Notes under the pieces: model-generated
Told to the model about the DNA's origin: nothing
Seen by the model: only the letters and a program-made list of their open reading frames with translations
The model's database searches: none
Made by a program: the position numbers and the translations under genes
Shown: positions 7,323 through 17,512 of the stretch, in pieces
Layout: every line of letters begins with the position of its first letter
Numbering within the stretch: the stretch's first letter is position 1
DNA from: Sphingomonas sabuli
GTDB lineage: Bacteria; Pseudomonadota; Alphaproteobacteria; Sphingomonadales; Sphingomonadaceae
NCBI RefSeq assembly: GCF_014352855.1
Contig: NZ_CP060697.1
Coordinates: 682,001-746,000 of the forward strand
Direction: 5' to 3'
Length of the DNA: 64,000 nucleotides

Positions 7323-9383
7323 TCAGCCGGAGCGGATGAGCCCGACCGCCTGGTCGCGCTCGAACAGGTACAGGCAAATGCGCGCCGCCTGGCCGCGCTC
7401 GCCGGCCAAGCCGCCGTCGCGTTCAAGCAGCAATTGCGCGTCGCTTTGCGCGATGGGGGCAAGGTCCTCGACATCTTCCGCCGAGGCCACACGAAAGCCC
7501 TCTTCGCCGGATTGGCGCGTGCCAAGGATCTCGCCCGGCCCGCGCAGCCGCAAATCCTCCTCCGCGATGCGGAAACCATCGTTGCTCTCCCGCATCAGCG
7601 CCAGCCGCGCGCGCCCGCTTTCGGTCAGGTTCGGACCGCGGATCAGCAGACAGATGCTCTTGCCCGTTCCGCGCCCGACGCGTCCGCGCAACTGGTGCAG
7701 CTGCGCCAGCCCGAATCGCTCGGCGCCCTCGACGATCATCAGGGTCGCATTGGGCACGTTGACACCGACTTCGATAACGGTCGTCGCGACCAGCACGGCC
7801 AGATCGCCCGATGCGAAGGCGGCCATCACCGCATCCTTCTCCGGGCCCTTCATTCGCCCATGAACCAGGCCGACATTGCCGTCGCCGAACCGCTGGCGAA
7901 GGATTCGCGCCCGGTCCTCGGCCGCTGCAGCGTCGCTATTCTCGCTTTCCTCGACCAGCGGGCAGACCCAATAAGCCTGTCCATTGCCCTCGATGTGCCG
8001 CCCCAAACCGTCGATCACCTCGCCCAGCTTTTCATCGCTGATGACCCGCGTTTCGATCGGGGTCCGGCCTGGCGGCATCTCGTCGATCCGGCTGACGTCC
8101 ATCTCCCCATATTGAGTCAGCGTCAGCGTGCGCGGGATGGGCGTTGCCGTCATCACCAGCAGATGCGGAGGCCGTTCGGCCTTTTGCGACAGCAGCAGGC
8201 GCTGCGAAACGCCGAAGCGGTGCTGTTCGTCGATCACCGCAAGGCCGAGGTTCCGGTAGGCGACCTTTTCCTGGAAAATGGCGTGCGTGCCGACCAGCAG
8301 GTCGATCGACCCGTCGGCAAGCCCCATCAGGACGCTTTCCCGCGCCCGGCCTTTTTCCCGGCCGGTCAGGATCGCCACCCGCACGCCAAGCGAATGGAGC
8401 TGCTTGCTCAACGTATCGAAATGCTGACGGGCCAGGATTTCGGTCGGCGCCAGCATCGCCGCCTGCGCGCCGCTTTCGATGGCCGCGAGCATCGCCGCCA
8501 CCGCGACCAGCGTCTTGCCCGACCCGACGTCGCCCTGCAGCAGGCGCAGCATCGGCACCTGCTGGGCCATATCGCCGTGGATTTCGCCGATCACCCGCTG
8601 CTGCGCGCCGGTCAGCTGGTACGGCAGATTGAGCCGTCCCATCAGCGCTCCGGTCCCGGGCAGCGGCACGGTGCGGTGCCGCCGCTGCGACTGCCGCAGC
8701 AGCATCAGCGCCAACTGGTTGGCGAAGATCTCGTCATAGGCCAGCCGCCGCCGCGGATCGCGGCTGTCGGGCTCGTGATGGACGTCGGCCAGCGCTGAAC
8801 GCCACGGCCGCCAGGCTTCGCGCGCCGCCAGGCTCGGCTCGATCCATTCGGGCAATTCCGGGGCGCGTTCGATCGCCTCCCCGGCGAGTTCGCGCATTCG
8901 CTTGTTGGTGACGCCCTCGGTCAGCGGATAGACCGGCTCGCGCGCCACCGGCTCCGGCCCCTTGCCTGCCTCCACCACGTCGGGATGGATGATCTGCCAT
9001 TCGTCGCCATACGCTTCGAGCTTGCCCGACACGATCCGCGCCTCGCCGATCGGTAGCTGCTTCTTCGCCCAGCCCGAATTATTGAAATAGACAAGGCTGA
9101 TCGAATTGCCCTCGCGGTCCTCGGCGACAATCCGCGTCGGCCCGCGCCCGGAGCGCGGCGAACGCATTTCGAACGGCTTCACCTCGACGATGACGTTGCG
9201 CCCGATCAGCGACGGGCTTGCCGCCGGCACCTTCAGCCGTTCGATGACACCCGTCGGCAGATGGTACAGCAAGTCGGCGATGCGGCCGATGCCCAGCTTG
9301 GCCAGCAATTTGGCGACCTGCGGCCCAACGCCCGGGATCGTCTCCACCTCGGCGAATACGGGGTTGAGGATGTCGGGGCGCAT
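7323..9383 (-). CDS. recG: ATP-dependent DNA helicase RecG
   Basis: A 686-residue branch-migration helicase that remodels stalled replication forks and recombination intermediates. The N-terminal wedge/OB domain (residues 1-250) is followed by helicase motifs: Walker A in GDVGSGKT, motif II DEQH, motif [12 protein letters not shown], and motifs V-VI near VIEVGVNVPNA and QLRGRVGRG. The C-terminal TRG-like region with RLRGPGEILGTRQSG is present. Length matches bacterial RecG. It is divergent from sdhE-mfd, placing two fork/transcription repair translocases side by side. Confidence 0.97.
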   Translation of the reverse strand: MRPDILNPVFAEVETIPGVGPQVAKLLAKLGIGRIADLLYHLPTGVIERLKVPAASPSLIGRNVIVEVKPFEMRSPRSGRGPTRIVAEDREGNSISLVYFNNSGWAKKQLPIGEARIVSGKLEAYGDEWQIIHPDVVEAGKGPEPVAREPVYPLTEGVTNKRMRELAGEAIERAPELPEWIEPSLAAREAWRPWRSALADVHHEPDSRDPRRRLAYDEIFANQLALMLLRQSQRRHRTVPLPGTGALMGRLNLPYQLTGAQQRVIGEIHGDMAQQVPMLRLLQGDVGSGKTLVAVAAMLAAIESGAQAAMLAPTEILARQHFDTLSKQLHSLGVRVAILTGREKGRARESVLMGLADGSIDLLVGTHAIFQEKVAYRNLGLAVIDEQHRFGVSQRLLLSQKAERPPHLLVMTATPIPRTLTLTQYGEMDVSRIDEMPPGRTPIETRVISDEKLGEVIDGLGRHIEGNGQAYWVCPLVEESENSDAAAAEDRARILRQRFGDGNVGLVHGRMKGPEKDAVMAAFASGDLAVLVATTVIEVGVNVPNATLMIVEGAERFGLAQLHQLRGRVGRGTGKSICLLIRGPNLTESGRARLALMRESNDGFRIAEEDLRLRGPGEILGTRQSGEEGFRVASAEDVEDLAPIAQSDAQLLLERDGGLAGERGQAARICLYLFERDQAVGLIRSG

Positions 9384-9446
9384 AGACGCCTGTTAACGCC
9401 TCAATCGGCACTCGCAATGACGCCGTCCTGCTCCTATCTGGCGGCC

Positions 9447-9713
9447 ATGCAGCAGGATACGGAATTGAAGCGCCTTCGGTGGCGGGCGCATCATCGTGGA
9501 ACGTACGAGGCGGACCTGCTGGTCGGCGGCTTTTTCGACATGCACCACGGAGCCTGGGACAGTGCGGATCGCGCGCTGTTCGGCGCGCTGCTGGAAGAAC
9601 AGGACGCCGACATCCTGACCTGGGCCAACGGAACCGCCGAGGCTCCGGAACGCTACCACGGTCCCATGCTCGTGGCGCTCCAGAAGCTCGATTACATCCC
9701 GATCCGCCGATGA
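9447..9713 (+). CDS. sdhE: FAD assembly factor SdhE
   Basis: An 88-residue protein of the SdhE/YgfY family, which helps attach FAD covalently to the flavoprotein subunit of succinate dehydrogenase. The conserved surface is visible as RLRWRAHHRGTYEADLLVGGF, where the usual RGM of the RGxxE motif is RGT with the glutamate retained. The ATG at 9447 gives the family's typical length and short N-terminus; an upstream extension in frame is not conserved in character. Its stop overlaps the start of mfd (ATGA at 9710-9713). The sdhE-mfd pairing is a frequent alphaproteobacterial arrangement, as I recall it. Confidence 0.9.
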   Translation: MQQDTELKRLRWRAHHRGTYEADLLVGGFFDMHHGAWDSADRALFGALLEEQDADILTWANGTAEAPERYHGPMLVALQKLDYIPIRR

Positions 9714-12700
9714 AAGACCCGCTCCAGACCATCCTGACGGCGAAGTCGCCGCTGACGCTGGCCGGCGTTCCCACCGGTTTCCTGCCGTGGCTGGCGGCCG
9801 ATGTTGCGCGAGCCGCGCATGGCCGCGGCAAGCCGGGCCGAGCCGTCCTGATCGCTGCCGATGAATCGGCCATGCGCGCACTGGCCGACACCGTGCCGGT
9901 GTTCGCGCCGGAAGTGCAGGTGCTGACCCTGCCCGCGTGGGACTGCCTGCCTTATGACCGCGCCTCCCCGGCCCTGCGCGTGATGGCCGAGCGGTTGTCC
10001 ACGCTGCACGCGCTGCAGGAAAAGGTCGACAAGCCGCAGCTGGTCATCACCACCGCCAACGGCGCCACCCAGCGCGCTTTGACCCCGTTCCGCATCCGCC
10101 AGCTGACCCGCCGAATTGCCGACGGCGAGCGCATCGACCGGGACGCATTGATCGCCCAGCTGAGCGCGCTTGGCTACCAGCGGACGGACACCGTCGCCGA
10201 GCATGGCGAATTCGCGGTGCGCGGGTCGCTTATCGACCTGTTCCCATCGGGCGAAACCAGCGGGCTTCGGCTCGACTTCTTCGGCGACGAGATCGAAAGT
10301 TTGCGCCGCTTCGACCCTGCTGACCAGCGCAGCACCGGCAAGGCGAAGGCGTTCACGCTGATGCCGGCGTCCGAAGCCCTGCTCGACCCCGACACGATCA
10401 AGCGCTTCCGCGAACGCTATCGCGAACAGTTCGGCGCGACCGCGACCGGGGACCCCCTGTACCAGGCGATTTCCGAGGGCCGGCGGATGGCCGGGATGGA
10501 ACATTGGTTGCCGCTGTTCGAAGAAAAGCTGGCGACCCTATTCGACCATCTGGACGCGGATGACGTCGTCGTCCGCGAAGCCGGGTCCAACGCCGCGCTC
10601 GAGGAGCGATGGGCCGGCGTCGAAGATTATTACGAAAACCGGACGCGGGCGATCCAGTCGCAGCCCGGCAGCTATCGCCCGCTGGCACCCGCTGCGCTCT
10701 ATGTCACGCCGGAAGAATGGGTGGAGACGGTCGATGCGCAGCCGGTTCATCGCACGTCGCCGTTCCCCGAACCCGAAAGCGCGGCGACGATCGATTTTGC
10801 CGTCGAAAGCGCGCGCGACTTCGCGCCGGAACGAGCGCGCAACGACAATGTCTATGAAGCGGTGGTCGCCCATGTCGCGACGCTGAAGAAGGCCGGCAAG
10901 AAGGTCATCCTTGCCAGCTACACCAAGGGCGCTCGCGAGCGCCTGTCGGGCCTGCTCGAAGACCATGGGTTGAAATCCTTCGAGGCGGTCGACAGCTGGC
11001 CCGAGGCGTTGGGCGCAAAGTCCACCGCGCTGATGGTCCTGCCGCTTGATCACGGCTTCACCACGCCCGACATCGCGGTGCTGACCGAACAGGACATGCT
11101 TGGCGACCGGCTCGTGCGCCGCCGCAAGCGCCGCAAGAATGCCGATGCCTTCCTGGCGGAAATCGCATCGCTGTCGCCCGGCGATTTCGTGGTCCACGCG
11201 GAACATGGCATCGGCAAATATGCGGGGCTGACCCAGATTCCGGTCAGCAAGACCCCGCACGATTGCGTCGCGATCGAATATGCGGGCGGCGACCGGCTTT
11301 ACCTGCCGGTCGAGAATATCGAGCTGTTGAGCCGCTACGGTAGCGAGAGCGACGGGGTCAGCCTGGATCGCCTTGGCGGCGAAGCCTGGCAACGCCGCCG
11401 GTCGCGGATGAAAGAACGGATCCGCGAGATCGCGGGCGAGCTGATCAAGGTCGCGGCGATGCGCGCCACCCGCTCCGCGCCGGTGGCCGAGCCCGATTCC
11501 GCCTTCCCGCAATTCGTCGACCGTTTCCCGTATGAGGAAACCGAGGATCAGGACCGCGCGATCGAGGAAGTGCTCGGCGACCTCGAAGCCGGCAAGCCGA
11601 TGGACCGGCTGGTGTGCGGCGATGTCGGCTTCGGCAAGACCGAGGTCGCCTTGCGCGCCGCCTTCGTCATGGCGATGTCGGGCCTGCAGGTGGCGCTGAT
11701 CTGTCCCACCACCCTGCTCGCCCGGCAGCATTATTCGAACTTCGTCGACCGCTTTCATGGCTATCCGCTGGAAATCGGCCGCCTGTCGCGACTGGTCCCC
11801 GCCGCCGAGGCGAAAAAAACCAAGGAAGGCCTGGAAAACGGCACCGTCGACATCGTCATCGGCACCCACGCGCTGCTGGCCAAGGGACTGAAGTTCAAGA
11901 AGCTCGGCCTTGTCATCGTCGACGAGGAGCAGCATTTCGGAGTCGCTCACAAGGAGCGGCTGAAGGCGCTCAAGGCCGACGTTCACGTGCTGACGCTGAC
12001 CGCGACGCCGATCCCGCGCACGCTGCAGATGGCGATGAGCGGGCTGCGCGAACTGTCGGTGATCCAGACGCCGCCGGTCGACCGCCTGGCCGTGCGTACC
12101 TACGTCACGCCTTGGGACCCCGTCGTCATCCGCGAAGCCCTGCTGCGGGAACATCACCGCGGCGGCCAAAGCTTCTTCGTCGCGCCGCGTGTTGCCGATC
12201 TGCCCGACCTCGAAGCCTGGCTTCGCGCGGAGGTCCCCGAGGTGAAAACCGTCACCGCCCACGGCCAGATGAGCCCGACCGAGGTCGAGGAGCGGATGAG
12301 CGCCTTTTACGACCGCAAGTACGACGTGCTCCTGTCGACCACGATCGTGGAGAGCGGCCTCGACATTCCCAGCGCCAACACGCTGATCGTCCACCGCGCC
12401 GACCGCTTCGGCCTGGCCCAGCTGTATCAGCTGCGCGGCCGAGTCGGCCGGTCGAAGACGCGCGCTTATGCGTATCTGACGACGCCGGTGAACCGGACGA
12501 TGACCGACACGGCGGCAAAGCGGTTGCAGGTGTTGGCCGACCTCGACAGTCTTGGCGCGGGCTTCCAGCTTGCCAGCCACGACCTCGACATCCGCGGCGC
12601 CGGCAATTTGCTCGGCGACGAACAGTCGGGGCACATCAAGGAAGTCGGGTTCGAACTTTATCAGTCGATGCTGGAAGAGGCGATCGTCGAGGTGAAAGCC

Positions 12701-13198
12701 GGGGGAATCGCGCGACAGGAGGAATTCTCCCCCCAGATCAGCGTCGACGCGCCGATCCTGATCCCCGAAACCTACGTCCCCGACCTCGACCTGCGCATGG
12801 GTCTGTACCGCCGGCTCGGCGATCTGGAGGACAAGGCCGCCATCGAGGAATTCGCGGCGGAGCTTATCGACCGCTTCGGCGATCTGCCGGAGGAGACGGC
12901 AAACCTGCTCAAGGTCGTCGAGACCAAGCTCAACTGCAAGAAGGCGATGATCGCCAAGCTCGACACGGGCCCGCGCGGCGCAGTGGTGACCTTCGCTTCG
13001 TCGGGCTTCCCCGACCTGCAGGGGCTGCTGGCCTATATCGACCGGCTCAAGGGTTCGGCCAAGCTTCGTCCGGACAGCAAGCTGGCCATTGCCCGCGACT
13101 GGCGCACGCCGGAGGACCGGCTCAACGGCGCGCTGCAGGTGTCGCTGGGACTGTCGCGGGTGGCGGCTGCCGGGCAGCGGACGCTGGAACCGGCATGA
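9710..13198 (+). CDS. mfd: Transcription-repair coupling factor Mfd
   Basis: A 1162-residue translocase that removes RNA polymerase stalled at lesions and recruits UvrA. Visible parts in order: UvrB-homology module (residues 1-340), the RNA-polymerase-interacting domain around [14 protein letters not shown] (about 495), the RecG-like translocase with Walker [10 protein letters not shown] and motif II DEEQHFG, motifs V-VI near [12 protein letters not shown] and [10 protein letters not shown], and a C-terminal TRCF domain (about 1000-1150). Length is normal. The ATG at 9710 overlaps the sdhE stop; longer readings upstream belong to the sdhE region. Confidence 0.97.
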   Translation: MKDPLQTILTAKSPLTLAGVPTGFLPWLAADVARAAHGRGKPGRAVLIAADESAMRALADTVPVFAPEVQVLTLPAWDCLPYDRASPALRVMAERLSTLHALQEKVDKPQLVITTANGATQRALTPFRIRQLTRRIADGERIDRDALIAQLSALGYQRTDTVAEHGEFAVRGSLIDLFPSGETSGLRLDFFGDEIESLRRFDPADQRSTGKAKAFTLMPASEALLDPDTIKRFRERYREQFGATATGDPLYQAISEGRRMAGMEHWLPLFEEKLATLFDHLDADDVVVREAGSNAALEERWAGVEDYYENRTRAIQSQPGSYRPLAPAALYVTPEEWVETVDAQPVHRTSPFPEPESAATIDFAVESARDFAPERARNDNVYEAVVAHVATLKKAGKKVILASYTKGARERLSGLLEDHGLKSFEAVDSWPEALGAKSTALMVLPLDHGFTTPDIAVLTEQDMLGDRLVRRRKRRKNADAFLAEIASLSPGDFVVHAEHGIGKYAGLTQIPVSKTPHDCVAIEYAGGDRLYLPVENIELLSRYGSESDGVSLDRLGGEAWQRRRSRMKERIREIAGELIKVAAMRATRSAPVAEPDSAFPQFVDRFPYEETEDQDRAIEEVLGDLEAGKPMDRLVCGDVGFGKTEVALRAAFVMAMSGLQVALICPTTLLARQHYSNFVDRFHGYPLEIGRLSRLVPAAEAKKTKEGLENGTVDIVIGTHALLAKGLKFKKLGLVIVDEEQHFGVAHKERLKALKADVHVLTLTATPIPRTLQMAMSGLRELSVIQTPPVDRLAVRTYVTPWDPVVIREALLREHHRGGQSFFVAPRVADLPDLEAWLRAEVPEVKTVTAHGQMSPTEVEERMSAFYDRKYDVLLSTTIVESGLDIPSANTLIVHRADRFGLAQLYQLRGRVGRSKTRAYAYLTTPVNRTMTDTAAKRLQVLADLDSLGAGFQLASHDLDIRGAGNLLGDEQSGHIKEVGFELYQSMLEEAIVEVKAGGIARQEEFSPQISVDAPILIPETYVPDLDLRMGLYRRLGDLEDKAAIEEFAAELIDRFGDLPEETANLLKVVETKLNCKKAMIAKLDTGPRGAVVTFASSGFPDLQGLLAYIDRLKGSAKLRPDSKLAIARDWRTPEDRLNGALQVSLGLSRVAAAGQRTLEPA

Positions 13199-13261
13199 CC
13201 GATTCGCGGGCACGGCCGTTGTCGCTTATGATGCGCCGCCCGACGCCAGCGAGGTAACAGC

Positions 13262-14074
13262 TTGAGCCCCGACGACCTTTCCGCCCAGCCGAGCATCGAC
13301 CTCGCCGGCAAGAAGATCGGCCTGCTGTCCTCGCACACCGAGCCGGCCAAGGCGGCCGAAGCCCTGCTCCGCCGCCGGTATGGCTGGGTAGAGGAGAGCG
13401 AGGCCGACGTGCTGGTCGCTTTGGGCGGTGACGGGTTCATGCTGCAGACGCTGCACCAGATGCTGGAAGACGGCGTATCGCGGCCCGTGTTCGGGATGAA
13501 CCGCGGCACGGTCGGCTTCCTGATGAACGATTGGCTGGTGGAAGACCTGGAAGAGCGCATCGCCGGGGCCAAGGCGATCCGCGTCGCCCCGCTTGAGATG
13601 ACCGCGCGAACGCTTGGCGGCGACAGCTTCACGCACGCCGCGATCAACGAAGTCTCCCTGCTCCGCGAAACGCGCCAGACGGCCAAGATCGAAGTGTCGG
13701 TCAACGGCCGCTCGGCGATGCCGGAACTGGCCTGCGACGGCGTACTCGTGGCGACGCCCGCGGGCTCCACGGCCTACAACCTGTCCGCCGGCGGCCCGAT
13801 CCTGCCGCTGCAGGCGAAGATGCTCGCGCTGACCCCGATCAGCCCCTTTCGGCCGCGCCGCTGGTCGGGCGCGATCCTGCCCGACGACACGGCCATCTCC
13901 TTCGCGGTGCACGAAGCGGAAAACCGCCCCGTTTCCGCCGTCGCCGACCAGTTCGAAGTGCGCGACGTGGTGCAGGTCGACGTCCGGCTGGACCGGGATC
14001 GTTCGCTGACCCTGCTCTTCGACCCCGAACATGCGCTCGACGAGCGCATCGCGATGGAGCAGTTCGCCACTTGA
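13262..14074 (+). CDS. nadK: NAD kinase
   Basis: A 270-residue NAD kinase making NADP from NAD and ATP. The hallmarks are GGDG in VALGGDGFML (about residue 58), the NE motif in INEVSLLRE, and the substrate loop DGVLVATPAGSTAYNLSAGGPI. The only start giving a full N-terminus is TTG at 13262, which is unusual but no in-frame ATG or GTG precedes it before a stop. It follows mfd by 63 bases and is followed by tRNA-Asn, the one convergent boundary in the window that does not end in interlocked stops. Confidence 0.92.
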   Translation: MSPDDLSAQPSIDLAGKKIGLLSSHTEPAKAAEALLRRRYGWVEESEADVLVALGGDGFMLQTLHQMLEDGVSRPVFGMNRGTVGFLMNDWLVEDLEERIAGAKAIRVAPLEMTARTLGGDSFTHAAINEVSLLRETRQTAKIEVSVNGRSAMPELACDGVLVATPAGSTAYNLSAGGPILPLQAKMLALTPISPFRPRRWSGAILPDDTAISFAVHEAENRPVSAVADQFEVRDVVQVDVRLDRDRSLTLLFDPEHALDERIAMEQFAT

Positions 14075-14129
14075 GGGTTGCGAAACACCGGCGGCTGAGT
14101 CATAGGCGCGACCGTCCAAACTGGACCGC

Positions 14130-14204
14130 TCCCCGATAGCTCAGCGGTAGAGTAGGTGACTGTTAATCACTTGGTCGTTGGTTCGAATCCAACTCGGGGA
14201 GCCA
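14130..14204 (+). tRNA. tRNA-Asn (GTT)
   Basis: A full cloverleaf: acceptor strands TCCCCGA (14130-14136) and TCGGGGA (14194-14200), D-arm with AGCTCAGCGGTAGAG, anticodon stem GGTGA/TCACT around loop CTGTTAA with anticodon GTT at 14162-14164, and T-arm GTTCGAATC. The discriminator is G and CCA is encoded. An inverted repeat CCGCTA/TAGCGG follows at 14210-14230 but lacks a U-tract, so it is not called a terminator. Confidence 0.97.
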
Positions 14205-14308
14205 TTTTTCCGCTAGCTGCCGATTAGCGGCGCTAATTGCGGAACGCCGCGATCGCGCGGCCTATTGCCCGCCGACGGACCGCGCGGATTCGACCTTGCG
14301 CCGAAACT

Positions 14309-17300
14309 TCACCCTTCAAGCGCCGCCATCAAGCTCGCGTTGCCGCCCGCCGCAGTGGTGTCGATGCAGGTCACCCGCTCCGTCGCGAAGCGTGCGACGT
14401 AATGCGGCCCGCCGGCCTTGGGGCCGGTGCCCGACAGCCCCTCCCCGCCGAACGGCTGGCTTTCGACCACCGCGCCGATCTGGTTGCGGTTGACGTAGAG
14501 ATTGCCGACGCGGGCGTGCTGTTCGATATAGTGGGCGACCGTGTCGATCCGGCTCTGCAGGCCAAGCGTGAGGCCGTAGCCGGTCGAATTGATCTGCTCG
14601 ATCACCTTGTCGAGCTGACCGGACTTCCAGCGCACGACGTGCAGCACCGGCCCGAAATTCTCTTGGGTCAGCTGTGCCAGGCTCTCGATTTCGTACATTG
14701 CCGGCGGGACAAAGAAACCGTGTTCGGCCAGATCGACCGGTACCTCCGCGCGGATGATCTTGCGGGCGTGGAGATCGAGCCAGTCGAGATGGCGGCGCAG
14801 CGCCTGGCGGGCGGGTGCGTCGATCACCGGCCCGACGTCCGTGGTGATTTTGCCCGGATCGCCGATCGCCAGTGCCTGGATCGCACCGGCAATCATCCGG
14901 ATCATATCGTCGGCAACGTCGTCCTGGACGAACAACACGCGCAGCGCCGAGCAGCGCTGGCCCGCGCTCTGGAAGCTCGACGCGACGACATCCCGGGTCA
15001 CCTGTTCGGGCAGCGCGGAGCTGTCGACGATCATCGCGTTCTGGCCGCCGGTCTCCGCGACCAGCGGGACGATTGGCCCATCGGTGCGATCGGCAAGGCT
15101 GCGTGCGATCATCCGCGCCGTATCGGTCGATCCGGTAAAGGCCACGCCGGCGGTCAGCCGATGCGACGTCAACGCCGCGCCGACCTTGCCGTCGCCGGGG
15201 ACAAGCTGGACGATGGCGCGGGGAATGCCCGCCTTGTGCATCAGCTCGAGCGCAAAACCGGCGATCAGCGGCGTCTGCTCGGCCGGCTTGGCCATGACCG
15301 CATTGCCCGCAGCCAGTGCGGCGGCGACCGGTCCGGTGAAAATCGCCAGCGGGAAATTCCACGGGCTGATGCAGGTCCATACGCCGCGGCCGTGCAGGCG
15401 CAGTTCGTTCACTTCACCCGTCGGACCGGGGAGCGGCATCGGCCGGGAAAACTGGCGCCGCGCCTCGGACGCGTAATAGCGCAGGAAATCGACCGCCTCG
15501 CGCACTTCCAGCACGGCGTCGGGGAGGGTTTTGCCGGCCTCGCGGATGCACAGCGAAAAGAAGGTTTCGCGCTCGTCCTCGAAAAGGTCGGCCGCCTTGT
15601 CGAGCAACGCCGCCCGGGCTTCGCCGCCAAGCGCGTCCCACGCGGGTTGCGCCTGCGCTGCGGCGGTCATCGCCCGGTCGATCGCACCTTCGGTGGCTTC
15701 GTGCGCGATGCCGACTTCGATCCGGTCGTCGTGCGGCGAGGTGATGCGGCGGATCGGATGCTCGCCCCGCGACCGTTCGGTGGGGGCGGCTTCGTAGGTC
15801 CGGCTTTCCATTGCCCGCAGGCGGCCGAGTAACGGTTCGCGCACCAGCGGGTCGGACAGGTCGACGCCAGCACTGTTCTTGCGTGCCTCCCCGAATATGG
15901 CGTTGGGCAGCGGGATCAGCGGGTTGCGCCTGGAGGCAAGCGCGTCGAGCTCGGCGACCGGATCGCGAACCAGCTCGTCGGCGGAAACATCCTCGTCCGC
16001 GATGCGATTGACGAAGGACGAGTTGGCGCCGTTCTCAAGCAGTCGCCGCACGAGATAGGCGAGCAATTCCTTGTGGCTGCCGACCGGCGCATAGATGCGG
16101 ACCGGCGTCTGCGGATCGCCGATCGCGGCTTCCAGCTTGGCCAGCTCGGCATATAATTCCTCGCCCATGCCGTGGAGGCGCTGGAACTCGAACGGCGTCG
16201 ATCCCGCCAGCGCCTTCACCTGCCCAATCGTGTTGGCATTGTGCGTCGCGAAGGCCGGATAAATCGCCTCCTCCGCACCAAGCAGCACCCGGGCGCATGC
16301 CAGGTAGGACACGTCGGTCGCGATCTTGCGGGTGAACACCGGATAATCGGACAGCCCGCCGACCTGCGCCAGCTTGACCTCCGTGTCCCAATAAGCGCCC
16401 TTGACCAGCCGGACCATCAGCTTGCGGCCATGACGGCGTGCCAGCTCAACGGTCCATTCGCACAGCGGCAGCGCGCGCTTCTGATATGCCTGGATGGCGA
16501 TGCCCAACCCGCCCCATTCGGTGGCGAACAGCGCATCGTCCGCGACCAGCGCCTCGAGCAGGTCCATCTGCAGTTCGAGCCGATCGGATTCCTCGGCATC
16601 GATGGTCAGGTGAATGTCGGCGGCGGCGGCCTTGGCGGCGAGTTCCCGCAACACCGGCAAGATATGGGCCTTGGCTTCGTCCGCGTGACTCCACTCGTAC
16701 CGCGGATGGAGCGCCGACAGCTTGACGGAAATGCCGGGCGAGCTTGCAAAGCCGCCGGATGCTTCCCGCGCGATGCGGTCGAGGGCGCTTCGGTAGGAGT
16801 CGGCGTAACGGTCCGCGTCGGCCATCGTCCGCGCGGCTTCGCCGAGCATGTCGAAACTGTGGGTGAGACCGAGCTTGCGTTCGGGCGCGGCGCGCCGAAG
16901 CGCCTCGTCGATGGTGCGGCCGAAGACGAATTGCTTGCCCAGGATGCGCATCGCCTGGTCGACGGCGGTGCGGATGACCGGTTCGCCCAGCCGGCCGACG
17001 GCACGGCCGATGGCAGCCCGCCACGTGTCCGACCGGTCGTTGGCGCTTTCCAGCACCTTGCCCGTCAGCAGCAGCGAAAAGGTCGCCGCGTTGACGAAGG
17101 CGCTGTCGCTTTCGCCCAGCTTTTCCGCCCAATGCGCCTTGCCCAGCTTGTCGGCAATCAAATCGTCGGCAGTGCCCGCGTCGGGAATACGTAATAGCGC
17201 CTCAGCCAGGCACATCAGCGCGATGCCCTCATCGCTGCCGAGGTCGTAGGTGGCGAGGAAGGCGTCGAGCCCGTCCGCCTTGTGCGCGCGCATGCCCTTG

Positions 17301-17512
17301 ACCAGCGTGCGGGCGATCTTCGTCGCTTCGCGCGCCTGTCCGGGGTCCAGCCGGGCCTGCGTCAGCCGTTCGGCGGAAACGACCTCCTCATCGGGCCGAT
17401 AAGCGCGGCCGACTGCAGCGCGGTCGATGCTGGCTGCGGCGCCGGGCGCCGGGTCGGCTACGCCAGTTGCCCGTGGCAATGCTTGTACTTCTTGCCCGAC
17501 CCGCATGGGCAT
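14309..17512 (-). CDS. putA: Bifunctional proline dehydrogenase / L-glutamate-gamma-semialdehyde dehydrogenase PutA
   Basis: About 1050 residues catalysing both steps of proline oxidation to glutamate. The N-terminal half is the FAD-dependent proline dehydrogenase barrel (for example [15 protein letters not shown]). The C-terminal half is an aldehyde dehydrogenase with Glu in [11 protein letters not shown] and catalytic Cys in [10 protein letters not shown]. It ends soon after the ALDH fold, so it is the short PutA type with no sign of a DNA-binding ribbon-helix-helix domain. The start is uncertain: available starts (ATG 17512, ATG 17506, TTG 17479) all lie inside the end of secA, and residues resembling other PutA proteins begin near [12 protein letters not shown]. 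Substrate channelling between sites is known for the family. Confidence 0.93.
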   Translation of the reverse strand: MPMRVGQEVQALPRATGVADPAPGAAASIDRAAVGRAYRPDEEVVSAERLTQARLDPGQAREATKIARTLVKGMRAHKADGLDAFLATYDLGSDEGIALMCLAEALLRIPDAGTADDLIADKLGKAHWAEKLGESDSAFVNAATFSLLLTGKVLESANDRSDTWRAAIGRAVGRLGEPVIRTAVDQAMRILGKQFVFGRTIDEALRRAAPERKLGLTHSFDMLGEAARTMADADRYADSYRSALDRIAREASGGFASSPGISVKLSALHPRYEWSHADEAKAHILPVLRELAAKAAAADIHLTIDAEESDRLELQMDLLEALVADDALFATEWGGLGIAIQAYQKRALPLCEWTVELARRHGRKLMVRLVKGAYWDTEVKLAQVGGLSDYPVFTRKIATDVSYLACARVLLGAEEAIYPAFATHNANTIGQVKALAGSTPFEFQRLHGMGEELYAELAKLEAAIGDPQTPVRIYAPVGSHKELLAYLVRRLLENGANSSFVNRIADEDVSADELVRDPVAELDALASRRNPLIPLPNAIFGEARKNSAGVDLSDPLVREPLLGRLRAMESRTYEAAPTERSRGEHPIRRITSPHDDRIEVGIAHEATEGAIDRAMTAAAQAQPAWDALGGEARAALLDKAADLFEDERETFFSLCIREAGKTLPDAVLEVREAVDFLRYYASEARRQFSRPMPLPGPTGEVNELRLHGRGVWTCISPWNFPLAIFTGPVAAALAAGNAVMAKPAEQTPLIAGFALELMHKAGIPRAIVQLVPGDGKVGAALTSHRLTAGVAFTGSTDTARMIARSLADRTDGPIVPLVAETGGQNAMIVDSSALPEQVTRDVVASSFQSAGQRCSALRVLFVQDDVADDMIRMIAGAIQALAIGDPGKITTDVGPVIDAPARQALRRHLDWLDLHARKIIRAEVPVDLAEHGFFVPPAMYEIESLAQLTQENFGPVLHVVRWKSGQLDKVIEQINSTGYGLTLGLQSRIDTVAHYIEQHARVGNLYVNRNQIGAVVESQPFGGEGLSGTGPKAGGPHYVARFATERVTCIDTTAAGGNASLMAALEG

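Noticed and set aside
10538..13213. Very long open frames antisense to mfd, recG, dxs, putA and the DUF885 gene
   Set aside because: They run exactly opposite well-identified genes, have Arg/Gln/His-rich translations without recognisable domains and are explained by the high G+C at third codon positions.
13195..13257. 20-codon frame overlapping the mfd stop (ATGA)
   Set aside because: Very short, arginine-rich and without a following partner; nadK starts separately at 13262.
14210..14230. Inverted repeat CCGCTA/TAGCGG after tRNA-Asn
   Set aside because: No U-tract follows on either strand, so it is not a convincing terminator.
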